Below are positions 24,661 through 36,137 of a stretch of DNA of 64,000 nt, in pieces. Source of the DNA: Ampullaceana balthica (Eukaryota > Mollusca > Gastropoda > Lymnaeidae); NCBI GenBank assembly GCA_944989445.1, contig CALYLW010000538.1, positions 282,001 through 346,000 of the forward strand. The letters run 5' to 3'. The notes under the pieces are model-generated. The model worked only from the letters and a program-made list of their open reading frames with translations, did not search any database and had not been told where the DNA came from. Within the stretch, counting starts at the first letter, position 1; the number at the start of each line of letters is the position of its first letter. The translations under genes and the position numbers were made by a program.

Positions 24661-25811
24661 TTTATTTTTTAGCCAGGGGCGTACCAACGACTTCGCATCG
24701 CGGCAGTTGCCAAGGGCGCCGGGGTCTAATCCTTCACTAATCAATTTATCTAATATATAAAGATGAAAGTTTGTGTGTTTGTTTGTTACCAATGGAAATC
24801 CACACCGTTGGACCCAGGATGCTGAAATTTTGCATGGGGCTCTCATTCGACCCTAGACAGGTCGTAGGCTATGTTTCAACCCCAGGTGACCACCCCTAGG
24901 GTAAGGGGGCCCATAATCAGAAAATGTAGAGCCAAATAAAGACAAAATAAATTCTCATTTCGATATTGAACAGCTTCATGCGGGCATTCAAAACGAGTTC
25001 ATTTTGGTGCGTTATTTTTTACAATACTTTATTTTTAGCTGTGCGCTTTCAAAAATCTTTTATTGTCAAATTACGGTGCGTACCTTTTCGTGTACGCATC
25101 TAAAAGTGAGCAGTGTAATTTTATTATAATAACATTCATATTTGTTTTGGCCTTGCGGTACAAAACAGTGGCCTTTTATACAAATACTTTCTTGATATTA
25201 TAGATCTGTTAACACTATTTCATTACATTTGTCACACGATGTATGGTATTTATTTTTAAATTAAGAGTTTTATTATGTTGTTTCTAATGACTCAAATTTT
25301 AATTTAAACAAATACTAATTATGTGAGGCTATTTTATGTGGAAAGAAATTGCCCAAGTCAAAAAAGCTTAATCGTAATTTAGAGGAACTATACGTTTGTT
25401 TTTCTTAAAATTTGTTGGGTGTTCTATATTAATTTTTCTTGCTTATTTTACTTGCTCAATCCCTTAAATTTAATTATTAAAGTTAATCATCAATGAATAT
25501 TACATGCATATAAAAGCCTACGACCAATGCTGAGTTTTTTTTATTACATAAGCTCTATAAATTTACAATTTAAACCTTTCTACCGGACTTATAAACATAT
25601 GCATATTAAACTCAATACAAGTGAACCTATAAGCAATTAATTAAGTTGGGCGGCGAATTGAATATGCCATGGTCATTACGCTGTAGCGGAATAACAAAAG
25701 CCATTTTAAAAATAGATGTTTAGTCAAACATAGCATCTTTTTTTCCTATTTCGTAAATAATTTATTTATTTTTCAGAAACTAAATCTGGTGTTTGAAATA
25801 TAATTTACAAA

Positions 25812-26630
25812 CAATGATGTCCCATCGGGAAACATGATCCAAAACATACTTGAATCCCTTTTTAAAATTATACCTATTACATAAAAGCCGTAAATTTAAA
25901 TCGTATAACATAGAGACAAATATAAAAAAGCATTATATATCATTTCCATATTAAAACACTAATAAATAAAGACAATCAAAAAAGTATACAATTTATTTTT
26001 GGAGCAGTACTGCATTACAAGACTTCATTTTAAGCGCCCGCCTTTAAATTGACTAAAAACGGTGCGCAAATTTTATTGCAAGCTTTTTAAATAAGACTGA
26101 TTTAGTTTCTTCAAATTCTTTTAGAAACTTCATTACATTTACTAATGAAGTTTCAAAAAGAATTTAAAGAAACTAACTCAGTCTTATTTAAAAAGCTTGC
26201 AATAAAAAAAATGACTTAAAAAGGGCATTAATTTAATTTAAAATCCTGCAAACAAACATTTCTCATTGCTATAGATTCAACGTATCAAGAGATTACATTC
26301 GGAATGAAACTCGTGTAGTCTTTAATGCGCTGATAAAACATAAAAGAAAAAAGGTAAAATGACCCATCGGGAAACATGGTCCAAAACATACTTGAATTCC
26401 TTTTTAAAATTATACCTATTACATAAAAGCCGCAAATTTAAAACGTAAAACATAGAGACAAATATATAAAAGCATTATATATCATTTCCATATTAAAACA
26501 CTAATTAATAAAAACTATAAACAAGTATAAAATTTATTTTTGGAGCAGTACAGCATTATAAGACTTCATTTTAAGCGCCCACCTTTAAATTAACTTTAAT
26601 TGACTAAAAATTGACTATAATTTTTTCACT
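25812..26630. repeat. Direct repeats inside the Helitron 5' region
   Basis: A block starting cccatcgggaaacatg at about 25819 recurs at about 26361, about 545 bp downstream. The copies share cattatatatcatttccat and tttggagcagta. A second pair, about 25440-25660 and 27050-27260, shares tgcatataaa and acacaagtgaacct-type sequence. Confidence 0.7.
26073..26205. repeat. Long imperfect palindrome
   Basis: Two arms of about 62 bp, ttattgcaagctttttaaat and its complement atttaaaaagcttgcaataa, flank a short centre near 26139. A few mismatches are present. It lies between the two direct repeats of the Helitron. Confidence 0.85.
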
Positions 26631-27439
26631 TTTGTCCCTTTCTACAAAACGGTCCCATTTAGCGATGGATTCCAAAATCTTATATGTTGCTGTTTCACCA
26701 GGGGATTCAATTCTTTTTTGATTCCCGTTTTCAGATAAGACATTATATTTTGTAAAAAAAAATTCCTGTTTTTGTTTCTGGAAATTAGATAAAGGGCGAT
26801 TTTTACTCATTACTTTTAGTTCAGAGTTCAGTCGTGCTTAATTGTTTTTAGTATGATTCGTAAATTTTACAGACTTTTAGTCAAATGGGAAGTTGGACCA
26901 TTAGTGAGAGGGGGCTTAGGCTTTTATTAGTATAGAAAAGGGGAGGGCACTAAATGAAGTTAATCAAGAGAAATACAAAAAAATAAGAAGAAAGTAAATC
27001 GTTGCATACACATACATACTTAACAAATAACTATTTGAATATTTTCAACAACATAATAAAACTTGCTCATTACAATAAACTTACTTATTAAAGTTAAGAA
27101 TCAATGATCTTGATATGCATATAAAGGCCTAGGACCTATGTTGTCATTTCATGTTTACATAATTTTATGTTTACATAAGCTAAACAAATTAACTATTTAA
27201 ACTTTAGCTAACGAACTTATTAAGAAAGTCATTAAACTTAACACAAGTGAACCTAAAGATCACTAATTCCGTGTAGTTAGAAGCATAAAAATCTGGGTGG
27301 TTGTTAAGTACACTTCCGTGGTGGTAACGAGCAAAAAGAATATTTAAATATCAATTTTCATATAGCCCATATAATGAAAAAAACGTCTTTGTGCCCCCGG
27401 CCCCCATGACTGAATTGCAACTTTTTTACGCAAATGATC

Positions 27440-27687
27440 GTCGTGAGAGGCTACTCAACAACTTCCCAAAGTTTCATGCTTCTACCTACACGCGAAGTTG
27501 GAGAATTCAATTAGTGATGAGTCAGTTTTTTATATAAGATAAAAACTACATAGCCTATGACCTGTCCCGGGTCAAATGAGGGTCCCATGCAAAATTTCAG
27601 CACCTAGGTCCAACGGTGTGGCATTCTATGAGTAACAAAACAAACAAAAGAAACAAACAAACAAACTTTCATCTTTATATATTAGAT
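27440..27687 (-). mobile_element. Inverted Helitron 5' end inside the Helitron
   Basis: On the minus strand this begins TCTAATATATAAAGATG, identical to the 5' end at 24749, then GTTTGTTTGTTT and the shared gaccctcatttgac and catgaaactttgggaag regions. The two 5' ends face each other across 2.9 kb. Confidence 0.75.
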
Positions 27688-28522
27688 GGGGTTTTCCCGC
27701 TTTGGGAATGTTAATGTTTGACTGTTGCACAGTGCGCACTATTTTGACACATGCTTGGTGTGACGTAGTTTGGTGTGGGATGACGTCAATAGAGAGATAT
27801 GCTAGAGGGACGATTTTGTAGTGGAGAGCACACACAGTGTTGTTATTATTTTGCCTTGAAGGATTTCTTTGTTCAATTAAAATATTGATTCTTCTGATGG
27901 TGTTTTTACTTATTGAGTTGAAGCCTTGTGAGTCATAAAAATCATTAGAACTTGACATTCTTAAGAAGAACAAATGAAATTAATCTCTTTAGAATGTGTT
28001 TTTTAAGATTTTACAATAACTAACCTTACCTAACCAAACTTGAAGTAGTAAACAAGTTTATATATTAGCCTTTCTAATACCTTTCAGCCATTTAGTGGTG
28101 CTAATAGAATACATTAAATTCATCTGTTCATTGATGTTAAGAAGGATGAATTAAATACATATATTTATTGATCCGGTGAAGGTTAAATTAAATTAATCTC
28201 TTCTGAATATTTTTTTTTGGATCTTATAATCAATACAAAATATCACTAAACAAATTATATATCCAAAACTTAAATTAACACTTCACCTGTTTTACAAATG
28301 TCCAAACACAATTGATGTGTCCGAATTAAACAAATAGTCATGGGGTAGCAAAATTTAAACTAATTTAATAATTTACTTATAAGTTACTTATTTATCTAAG
28401 TTACTTATAAGTTTATTGATGCTAAAAGGGGGGGGGAACCTTCAGTATGGTATTTAAGAAGAAAGTTTAACAAAGGGAAATACTTAAAAGCAGTTGTACA
28501 CTAAAACAATATATAAGCTATT

Positions 28523-29755
28523 ATGTTCCAATCTTTCTTCAGAGAAATCATGCCCCCAAAAAGAAAAACTCAATTAGGTCGTGTTTCTAAAACGGCAAAG
28601 AAGCAAGCCTTACATAGAGAAAATGAAACGAATGAACAAACACAGGCAAGACTTGCTGTTGAGAGAGAAAGAGTTTCAATCAGAAGAGCTAATGAAACCA
28701 GTGAACAAACACAGGCAAGACTTGATGATGAGAGAGAAAGAGGTTCCATAAGAAGAGCTAATGAAACCAGTGAACAAACACAGGCAAGACTTGATGAAAA
28801 AAGAGTCAGATCTTCAATGAGAAGAGCAAATGCAACAAATGAACAAACCCAAATAAGACTTGCAGACCAGAGAAATGGAAATTTAAACAGAAGAAGAAAT
28901 GAAATGCAGCAAGACCTAAAAGGTGCTGCTCATCAATATGACCCAGATATTCCATACCATCAACATGAAAAGGTCAACATTGGTGAGATGAACTTGATCT
29001 GCAAGCATTGCAGTGCATTTAAATGGAAAGATGAGCACCCTGGAATGTGCTGTTCAAATGGCAAAGTTAAACTAGAGACTCTGCAACATCCACCTGAGCC
29101 ACTTGATCATTTGCTTCAAGGTGTATCTCAAACGTCTAAACGCTTCCTAGCCAACATCAGAAAATACAACTCATGCTTTCAAATGACATCTTTTGGTGCC
29201 AGCAAAGAAATTCGTGAACAAGGATTCATGCCAACATTTAAAGTTCAAGGCCAAATTTATCACAGGGCTGGATCTCTGCTGCCAGCTGAAGGCGAACCTC
29301 AGTTTCTGCAGATCTATTTCATGGGAGACCAAGCTAGAGAAGTCCAACAAAGATGTGCAAACTTTCCAGACTTGCAACAAAATGTTGTTTTGGAGTTGCA
29401 AGAACTCCTACATGCAAACAATGCCTACCTTCAAATTTTCAAGACAGCTCTAGAAAGAATGCCAACTGATGAATACAAAGTTGTGATACGAGCTGACAAA
29501 GCACCAAGACATGAACACCAAAGGCGGTTCAATGTACCAACATTTGATGAAGTGGCCATTGTCATGGTAGGAAATGAATTTGACAGACGTGACATTGTCC
29601 TTCAAAAGCGAAACAACCTTCTCCAAAGAGTTGCAGAAACTCATCGCTCTTATGATGCTCTGCAATACCCCCTAATGTTTTGGCAAGGTGAAGATGGGTA
29701 CTCCTTTGGCATTCCTCAGACAAACCCAGACACGGGAAACAATGTTTTTGGGTAA
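28523..29755 (+). CDS. Helitron Rep-helicase, N-terminal ORF (frameshifted from the next)
   Basis: The ORF is 410 codons; the likely natural start is the Met at 28550 (MPPKRKTQ), since Helitron proteins often begin this way. It has four tandem repeats of about 27 residues (RRANETSEQTQARL type, residues about 35-130). A Cys/His cluster of the Helitron N-terminal region follows (ICKHCSAFKW, then GMCCSNG). The C-terminal part ends SYDALQYPLMFWQG, the conserved lead-in to the Helitron_like_N domain. A single-base shift near 29740-29755 ends the frame; the next frame resumes at KKVTAMDFYAYRIM. Repair by one indel would rejoin them, so the copy is young or the shift is a sequencing error. Confidence 0.9.
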   Translation: MFQSFFREIMPPKRKTQLGRVSKTAKKQALHRENETNEQTQARLAVERERVSIRRANETSEQTQARLDDERERGSIRRANETSEQTQARLDEKRVRSSMRRANATNEQTQIRLADQRNGNLNRRRNEMQQDLKGAAHQYDPDIPYHQHEKVNIGEMNLICKHCSAFKWKDEHPGMCCSNGKVKLETLQHPPEPLDHLLQGVSQTSKRFLANIRKYNSCFQMTSFGASKEIREQGFMPTFKVQGQIYHRAGSLLPAEGEPQFLQIYFMGDQAREVQQRCANFPDLQQNVVLELQELLHANNAYLQIFKTALERMPTDEYKVVIRADKAPRHEHQRRFNVPTFDEVAIVMVGNEFDRRDIVLQKRNNLLQRVAETHRSYDALQYPLMFWQGEDGYSFGIPQTNPDTGNNVFG

Positions 29756-32700
29756 AAAGGTTACAGCAATGGACTTTTATGCATATCGAATCATGATTCG
29801 CAGTGGTGAAGATAACCATCTCTTGAAATTTAGACAGCTGTTCCATCAATTCATCGTAGATATGTACGCGAAAATTGAAAGTGAACGCTTGCTCTACATC
29901 CGTCTAAATCAAAAGAAGCTGAGAGTTGAAGACTACATTCACCTCAGAGATGCCATTGCAAATGATGCCAATCCAAATGATCTGGGGAAAATGGTTATCT
30001 TGCCAGCAACATTTACAGGAAGTCCAAGACACATGCATGAGTACACTCAAGATGCTATGACTTATGTCAGAAATTATGGAAGGCCAGATTTGTTTATCAC
30101 CTTTACATGCAATCCACTATGGCAAGAAATTCAGGCTCATCTTTTACCTGGCCAATCAGCAGTGGATCGACATGATTTGGTTGCTAGAGTCTTCAAACGA
30201 AAACTATCAAAATTAATGGGAGTCATTACAAAAAGTCATGTCTATGGTGAAACGAGATGCTGGATGTACTCAATTGAATGGCAGAAGAGAGGCTTACCCC
30301 ATGCACACATCCTAATCTGGCTGATGAAAAAATTACGACCTAATCAAATTGACAATGTAATCTCAGCAGAAATACCAAACTCTACACAAGATAATTTTTT
30401 GTTTGAAATTGTTGTGAAAAATATGCTGCATGGACCCTGTGGAAACTTGAACAGAAACTCTGCTTGCATGGTTGATGGGAAATGCTCAAAAAATTATCCA
30501 AGGAATTTGATACAAGAAACTAAAACTGGTGAAGATGGCTATCCTGTGTACAGACGCCGTAAACCAGGAGATGGTGGTTTTACTGCAAAAATCAAAATGA
30601 AGGTTGGTTCAACATATCAAGAAATAGAAATGGACAACAGATGGGTGGTTCCCTACACTCCAATTTTGACAAAAATGTTTCAAGCTCACATAAATGTCGA
30701 ATCTTGCCAATCTGTCAAGGCCATCAAATACATCTGCAAGTACGTCAATAAAGGAAGTGACCAGGCCGTTTTTGGTCTTGAAGGAAACCAAGAGAATCCA
30801 GATGAGGTGCAAAAATTTCTAATGGGTCGTTACATCAGCAGTAATGAAGCAGTCTGGAGAATTTTGAATTTCCAAATTCATGAACGGTATCCAACAGTTG
30901 TTCACTTGAGTGTTCATCTTGAAAATGGGCAAAGAGTATACTTCAACCAAGAAAATATATATCATCAAATTCTGGAGCCACCAAGAACAACTTTGACAGC
31001 TTTTTTTCAACTGTGCCAACAAGACGACTTTGCAAAAACCATTCTCTATTGTGTGGTTCCAAGGTACTATACTTGGAATGCTTCTCAAAAATTATTTAAA
31101 CGCCGAAAACAAGGAGCAGATGTTGAGTATCATCCAGGGATAAAATCTTCAGATGCATTGGGACGTGTGTACACCGTTCACCCATCTAATGCAGAATGCT
31201 TCTTTTTGAGGATGCTACTTCATGTTGTTAGAGGACCAACATCCTACACTGACTTAAAAACTGTTGATGGTCATGTGTGTGCTACATTTAGGGAAGCTTG
31301 CCAAATGCAAGGGCTACTAGAAAACGATCACCATTGGGTCTTGACCATGGAGGAGGCATGTACATCTCAATCACCTACCCGTTTGAGACATCTGTTTTCA
31401 ATTTTGCTGACAACATGCTCTGTTTCTAATCCACTTGCTCTCTGGGATACATTTAAAACATATTTGAGTGAGGACATTATGTTGCAAACCAAGAGAGAGA
31501 ATCAAACACTGCTAATTGAGTTCTCTAATGAGATTTACAACAGGTGTCTTATGTTGTTGGAGGATTTGTGTGTATCAATGTCAGGAAGGAACCTTGACCA
31601 GTTTGGGTTACCAACGCCTCAAAGAAATGAAAACAATCTTCAGAATAGTGAAATTCTACGAGAACAAAATTATAACACAAATGAATTGATGGCCTATGTC
31701 TCAGAAAATCAACCACGTTTAGTTGAGGATCAAAGAGCTGCCTACATTCACATCTTAGAACTGGTTACCTCAAAAAAAGGTGGAATCATATTCCTTGATG
31801 CTCCAGGAGGTACAGGTAAAACATTTGTGATCAATTTGCTCTTGGCTACAATCAGACGAGACAAAGGTATTGCTCTAGCCGTTGCTTCTTCTGGCATAGC
31901 ATCAACATTGCTTGCAGGGGGTAGAACAGCTCATTCTGCTTTCAAGTTACCTTTGAACATGAACCATTCTGAGAATGTAACCTGCAACATATCAAAAGGA
32001 TCAGGAAAGGCCAAGGTACTAGAACAGTGTTCTCTCATTGTCTGGGATGAGTGTACAATGTCACACAAGCGAGCTCTTGAAGCCTTGAACAACACTCTTC
32101 AGGATTTAAAAGGAAACACAAAACTAATGGGAGGAACAGTTGTGGTATTAGCTGGAGATTTTCGACAAACTTTGCCTGTCATTCCAAGGTCAACACCAAG
32201 CGATGAGTTGAATGCCTTCCTCAAAGCTTCAACTCTGTGGAAACAGGTCAAGAAAATGACTCTGACCACCAACATGAGAGTCCATTTACATGGAGATAAT
32301 GCAGCAGGCTACTTCTCACATCAATTGCTTCAACTTGGCGATGGAAAGTGGCAGGTAGACCCAGCATCAGGAACAGTTTCTTTCCCATCAAATTTTTGCA
32401 CTGTAGCAAAGTCACTTGAAGAGTTGAAACTTGCCGTTTTTCCAAACATCCAAGACCAGTTTAAAAATCCTGAGTGGTTGTGCGAAAGGGCCATTCTTGC
32501 TCCAAAGAATTCAAGTGTCAACAGCATCAATTCTCAAATTCACAATTTTCTACCAGGCATTTCAAAAAACTACAAATCTATTGATACGGTTACAGATCCG
32601 GCCCAAGCTGTTTACTATCCAACAGAATTTTTGAATTCATTAGATCCTCCTGGCATGCCATCACATAACTTGGAACTTAAAATCGGAGCTCCTATCATAC

Positions 32701-33086
32701 TTCTGAGAAATTTGGATCCCCCTAAACTATGCAATGGAACACGATTGAGCATCAAGCATCTCTTACCTCATGTAATAGAAGCCACAATTTTGACAGGCTG
32801 CGCCAAAGGAGAAGATGTCTTCATCCCAAGAATTCCACTCATACCAACAGATATGCCTTTTGATTTCAAGCGCCTCCAGTTTCCAATCAGGCTTGCATTT
32901 GCCATGTCTATCAACAAGGCACAGGGACAGTCTTTAAAAGTGGCAGGCATTGTACTTGAGGAAGCATGCTTTGCCCACGGACAGCTATATGTGGCATGTT
33001 CTAGAGTTGGGTCACCAACAAATCTTTTCATTTTTGCACCAGACGGAAAAACCAAAAATATAGTCTATCGACAAGCCTTAATATAA
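29688..33086 (+). CDS. Helitron Rep-helicase, C-terminal ORF (HUH nuclease plus PIF1-like helicase)
   Basis: The ORF is 1132 codons; the first about 22 residues are out of frame with the true protein, which continues from the upstream ORF. Replication-initiator motifs are RPDLFITFTCNPLWQ (residues about 132-145), HUH as GLPHAHILIWL (His205, His207) and the catalytic tyrosine pair in KYICKYVNKG (Tyr348, Tyr352). The helicase part has Walker A DAPGGTGKT (about 704-712), Walker B LIVWDECTM (about 783-791) and the late motif MSINKAQGQSL with QLYVACSRVG. All key residues are present. The enzyme nicks and unwinds the element for rolling-circle transposition. The stop is about 140 bp before the 3' terminus. 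Confidence 0.95.
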   Translation: MKMGTPLAFLRQTQTRETMFLGKKVTAMDFYAYRIMIRSGEDNHLLKFRQLFHQFIVDMYAKIESERLLYIRLNQKKLRVEDYIHLRDAIANDANPNDLGKMVILPATFTGSPRHMHEYTQDAMTYVRNYGRPDLFITFTCNPLWQEIQAHLLPGQSAVDRHDLVARVFKRKLSKLMGVITKSHVYGETRCWMYSIEWQKRGLPHAHILIWLMKKLRPNQIDNVISAEIPNSTQDNFLFEIVVKNMLHGPCGNLNRNSACMVDGKCSKNYPRNLIQETKTGEDGYPVYRRRKPGDGGFTAKIKMKVGSTYQEIEMDNRWVVPYTPILTKMFQAHINVESCQSVKAIKYICKYVNKGSDQAVFGLEGNQENPDEVQKFLMGRYISSNEAVWRILNFQIHERYPTVVHLSVHLENGQRVYFNQENIYHQILEPPRTTLTAFFQLCQQDDFAKTILYCVVPRYYTWNASQKLFKRRKQGADVEYHPGIKSSDALGRVYTVHPSNAECFFLRMLLHVVRGPTSYTDLKTVDGHVCATFREACQMQGLLENDHHWVLTMEEACTSQSPTRLRHLFSILLTTCSVSNPLALWDTFKTYLSEDIMLQTKRENQTLLIEFSNEIYNRCLMLLEDLCVSMSGRNLDQFGLPTPQRNENNLQNSEILREQNYNTNELMAYVSENQPRLVEDQRAAYIHILELVTSKKGGIIFLDAPGGTGKTFVINLLLATIRRDKGIALAVASSGIASTLLAGGRTAHSAFKLPLNMNHSENVTCNISKGSGKAKVLEQCSLIVWDECTMSHKRALEALNNTLQDLKGNTKLMGGTVVVLAGDFRQTLPVIPRSTPSDELNAFLKASTLWKQVKKMTLTTNMRVHLHGDNAAGYFSHQLLQLGDGKWQVDPASGTVSFPSNFCTVAKSLEELKLAVFPNIQDQFKNPEWLCERAILAPKNSSVNSINSQIHNFLPGISKNYKSIDTVTDPAQAVYYPTEFLNSLDPPGMPSHNLELKIGAPIILLRNLDPPKLCNGTRLSIKHLLPHVIEATILTGCAKGEDVFIPRIPLIPTDMPFDFKRLQFPIRLAFAMSINKAQGQSLKVAGIVLEEACFAHGQLYVACSRVGSPTNLFIFAPDGKTKNIVYRQALI

Positions 33087-33211
33087 GCAATATATAAATT
33101 ACATGTACTTATTTTTAATTACATTTCAATTTATTTTTTAAATTGTTTTTCAATGAATGAATTGAAATAATTTTTTTAAAAATCTGTTGACTATTATTTT
33201 AATCGTGCGAC

Positions 33212-33229
33212 GCCGGGTAACCCGGCTAG
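33212..33229 (+). other. Helitron 3' terminal hairpin and CTAG end
   Basis: A 6-bp perfect stem, GCCGGG / CCCGGC, with loop taa is followed directly by TAG to give the end CTAG; the host T follows at 33230. This is the termination signal of rolling-circle transposition. Confidence 0.85.
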
Positions 33230-33895
33230 TTCTGTATAATTAAGTATTTTCCCTATTTCTCTAAGGCGCCAAAAATGAATTAGCCAGGGGCGCGGAAAAC
33301 CCAGTTACACTTCTGTATTTAGCTCATTGAATTTGATTAATGTTAAATAATACTTAAATATGTTGTAAGAACGTATGATTTTTACTAACAGTTTACTAAA
33401 GTTTAGATACGCAACTAATTAGCAACAGCACATGGTATATTAATTTTTCCAGTTATAACTTGAAAAATATTCCAATATTTTTTTATTACGACGTGTAAAT
33501 TTAAAACTAAGAAAGCTTATTTATTTATCAATTTTAAATGAGAAATATAACTAAAAAGTTAGGGACGTTTGTCTTTCATTATTTTACTTGAAATAATATA
33601 CAGCTTGGTAAATTTTATAAAGTTTTGTAAATGTATTTTTTTTAATTTTTAAAATTGTTTTGTAACTTTATTTTTACTTCTAATGCGCTTAGGGAGGCAT
33701 ATAATGGATCTTTGAAACATGCACGCAGATGGTTTTCTGCAAAAGTTGCATTACATTACAATTTACTAATTATAGTATGTCATCATCACGGTACATAGGC
33801 TATTGTCATGCAGTTCGTTAAATCGTGTTACATTATATGTAATCCTATTGGGATACCTTCTGAATTAGACTCTGAGGGTGTTGAATTTTTTTGTT

Positions 33896-34004
33896 TTACA
33901 ATTGACGATTCGCTTGTTGACGATGCATTAGCTTGTGTAACAGACCATCACTTAGAACTGGTTGAACAGTAACCGCAGAGGAGTCTTGGGGTGAACTGTG
34001 CGCA
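33896..34004 (-). pseudogene. Unit C: terminal tail exon, diverged
   Basis: It aligns with the terminal exons of units A and B. After a TTGCAG acceptor it reads AHSSPQDSSAVTVQPVLSD, then a deletion shifts the frame and the ORF ends HRQQANRQL at 33896. In the alternative frame the Ser/Thr-rich character continues (QANASSTSESSIVKQ). The AATAAA seen downstream of the A and B stops is absent here. It is probably a decaying copy, though a functional shorter tail is possible. Confidence 0.65.
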
Positions 34005-34129
34005 CTGCAATAAAATTAATAACAAAGTGAACGTGAAATTAAAAGTGTTTGTTGTTTCAAAGATTGGTGATATAATTAATACAACAAGGTAATAACAATT
34101 ATAATATCTTTTTTTTATAATTAACTAGC

Positions 34130-34760
34130 AGATGTAAACGTGTTCATCAGGATCTATTTTATCGATCCAATTTAGCACTCCACCCAGTGCTATCCTTTTG
34201 CATAATTATAATCAATTCTTGCCCGAATCCATGTGCATCATATGATTCAATACGCCATTGACATTGCATACCATATTATGATCCCGTTGCATAATGAGAT
34301 CTCATTTGTAATGTAATCTTTCCCCCTGATATCATCCCATGCATCGATGGGATAAACTATCCCCGTATTATCCTATTGCATAAAGGGATCCGTTATTGGT
34401 CGAATCACTTTCCTCAGAATGATCTCGTTACAAAAAGGAATCCCATAATTTGCCCACTCCCTTTTCCCAAGACGACCCCTTTTTGATTAATTTGCGTTCT
34501 TGTATCCCAATCTGGGTTAAATGCATTTCTTCTAAATATTACCATATTTGATGGGCTCATGTATGCACGTATTCTCCCGCTGAATAATGAGATCTTAAAC
34601 ATGGTTAAAACTCCTAAGCCAGCTTTCGGCTCGTATTTAGTTGGGATCACAAAGCAAAGTAAAATCATTTGTCAAACTTTGACATCATTTTGGTCAAATT
34701 TCTTTCCCCGATCAAATTGCATATACTTTGGTTTGATTATATACCCCAGTATGATCCAAT
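34130..34760. repeat. Unclassified repeat with recurring GCATAATGGGATC-like words
   Basis: The sequence is built of diverged words such as cgttgcataatgagatc, attgcataaagggatc and gatatcatcccatgcat. A shorter version follows the terminal exons in units A (57720-57835) and B (45340-45455). I cannot assign a class. Confidence 0.45.
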
Positions 34761-35444
34761 AGCAAAATGGATTTTAGTTTCCTTTGTGATCAAATTCTGT
34801 TTTCTTTTAAGTTTTGTTTCGTTTGATTCCAGTCGTATTACGTATGTACTTACAAATAGAGCAAAATTTAAACATCCCACAAAATCACGTTTAAATCGTT
34901 ATGTCGAGCCTCATATCTTTCACGTAAATAGTTTCGAACATAGGTATTTTCTCAAAATTGTAATTTTTTAAAGTATTATACATGCATATATATTTATATA
35001 TTTTTTTACAATAGATTTGTTTAATTACATTTTGAATAATGCATATATATATATCCGGTTAAGTCGTGATGCATTATTTCGCGAAATCTGTTAATTCGTG
35101 GTAATTCCATGACTCCCAAATTTTGTGAAGTAAGACAGCAAATTCGTTCTGCTCTGCAAGAAATAAGGAAGGAAAAACCTTTTTTGTTTGCGAAGAATGC
35201 ACGTCTAAATAAATCATAATAATTCGAGGGAAACGTATGTAAGTAACGAACAATTTAAATTATTAATAAATTTGAAAAAAATATTCGATTTTTTTCCCTT
35301 AAATTTAATCAAATTTTAATTGATCAAATTAATTTGAATCGATCAAAAATTGTAAAGATTAATCGATTAGTTAATCGTTAATTTCCGCAGCCCTTATTAT
35401 AAAAAAATTAAATATTTTTTTAAATGCATATTTTGCTCCATTAA

Positions 35445-35595
35445 TCTATTATAATAAAAGGTAAAGCCCTGACTGACTGACTAACTCACTGACTGACTGA
35501 CTCATTACTAATTCTCCAATTTCCCGTGTAGGTAGAAGCATGAAACTTAGAAAAAGGTTTGAGTACACTCCGCTATGATAACAGGTGAAAACATA
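35445..35595 (+). mobile_element. Truncated Helitron 5' end
   Basis: It starts TCTATTATAATAAAAGG after an A, followed by ctgactgactgact repeats and aattctccaatttcccgtgtaggtag-type sequence (shared with 27.45-27.54 kb on the other strand). It stops just downstream of the decayed EGF exon of unit C. No 3' end is seen. Confidence 0.6.
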
Positions 35596-35639
35596 TACTA
35601 GTGGAAGAACTAAGTATTGCATTTTTACACTCGTTTTAC

Positions 35640-35771
35640 CTCTATTGCAAATAGGGAGAATTCTCGGCTGAGAACAACCGTATTTGCATATTCCAGTTTC
35701 CAACTCACATGATGAGTCCCAGCAATGAGTACATTCTCGACACTCCAGACCCCAAGTCCCATCCACACAGT
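35640..35771 (-). pseudogene. Unit C: EGF exon paralogous to gene D exon 7
   Basis: It has the same 132-nt length, reading DCVDGTWGLECRECTHC, then SSCELETGICKYGC and a GTAAAA donor. All eight cysteines are kept. At the 5' border gene D has CAG before the exon, but here the sequence is AAGG, so the acceptor AG is displaced by one base and would break phase. The flanking intron also resembles that of gene D. Confidence 0.75.
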
Positions 35772-36137
35772 CCTTAAGCAATTTTTGGAACAATTAATAA
35801 TAATGTGTCGTTGTTAAATAGAATCGTTATTATTAATCTTTTTGATACTTATGGTCGAAGGTTTGAATCTGAAACAAATAAGCGGCTTCAAGAATTATTT
35901 GTAATAAAATTGTTTTAAATCAGGGAATTTATAAAAAGATTTTTTTTTAAACAGGGAAACAAACAAAAGATCAGAAAATGCAATATTTTTCATATTAAAA
36001 AAAAACAACTCCCAAGTCAGCAAAGTAACACGACGCACACAATAAAAACAAAATCAGTTAACATTTAAAACGTTAAAGTAAACAGCCATAAAATTATCCT
36101 CTGGACATTAAGAAAAGAAACATAATTATGTATGTGC

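Larger units (their letters stand above)
24749..33229 (+). mobile_element. Near-intact autonomous Helitron
   Basis: The 5' end is TCTAATATATAAAGATG after an A. The 3' end has a hairpin (GCCGGG-taa-CCCGGC, 212-226 of the 33-kb block, i.e. 33212-33226) fused to CTAG at 33226-33229 before a T. It carries one Rep-helicase gene with a single frameshift. The 3.8-kb 5' region contains direct repeats, a palindrome and an inverted copy of its own 5' terminus. It interrupts the unit C duplicate. Helitrons transpose by rolling-circle replication and insert at A-T without target duplication. The pairing of this 5' end with this 3' end is inferred. Confidence 0.82.

Noticed and set aside
29171..33055. Several 65-95-residue minus-strand and alternative-frame ORFs
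   Set aside because: They lie inside the Helitron Rep-helicase in wrong frames and have no domain features.
33896..34004. Joining the unit C terminal exon to gene D
   Set aside because: The exon lies upstream of the gene D start on the same strand, so it must belong to a different, preceding gene copy.
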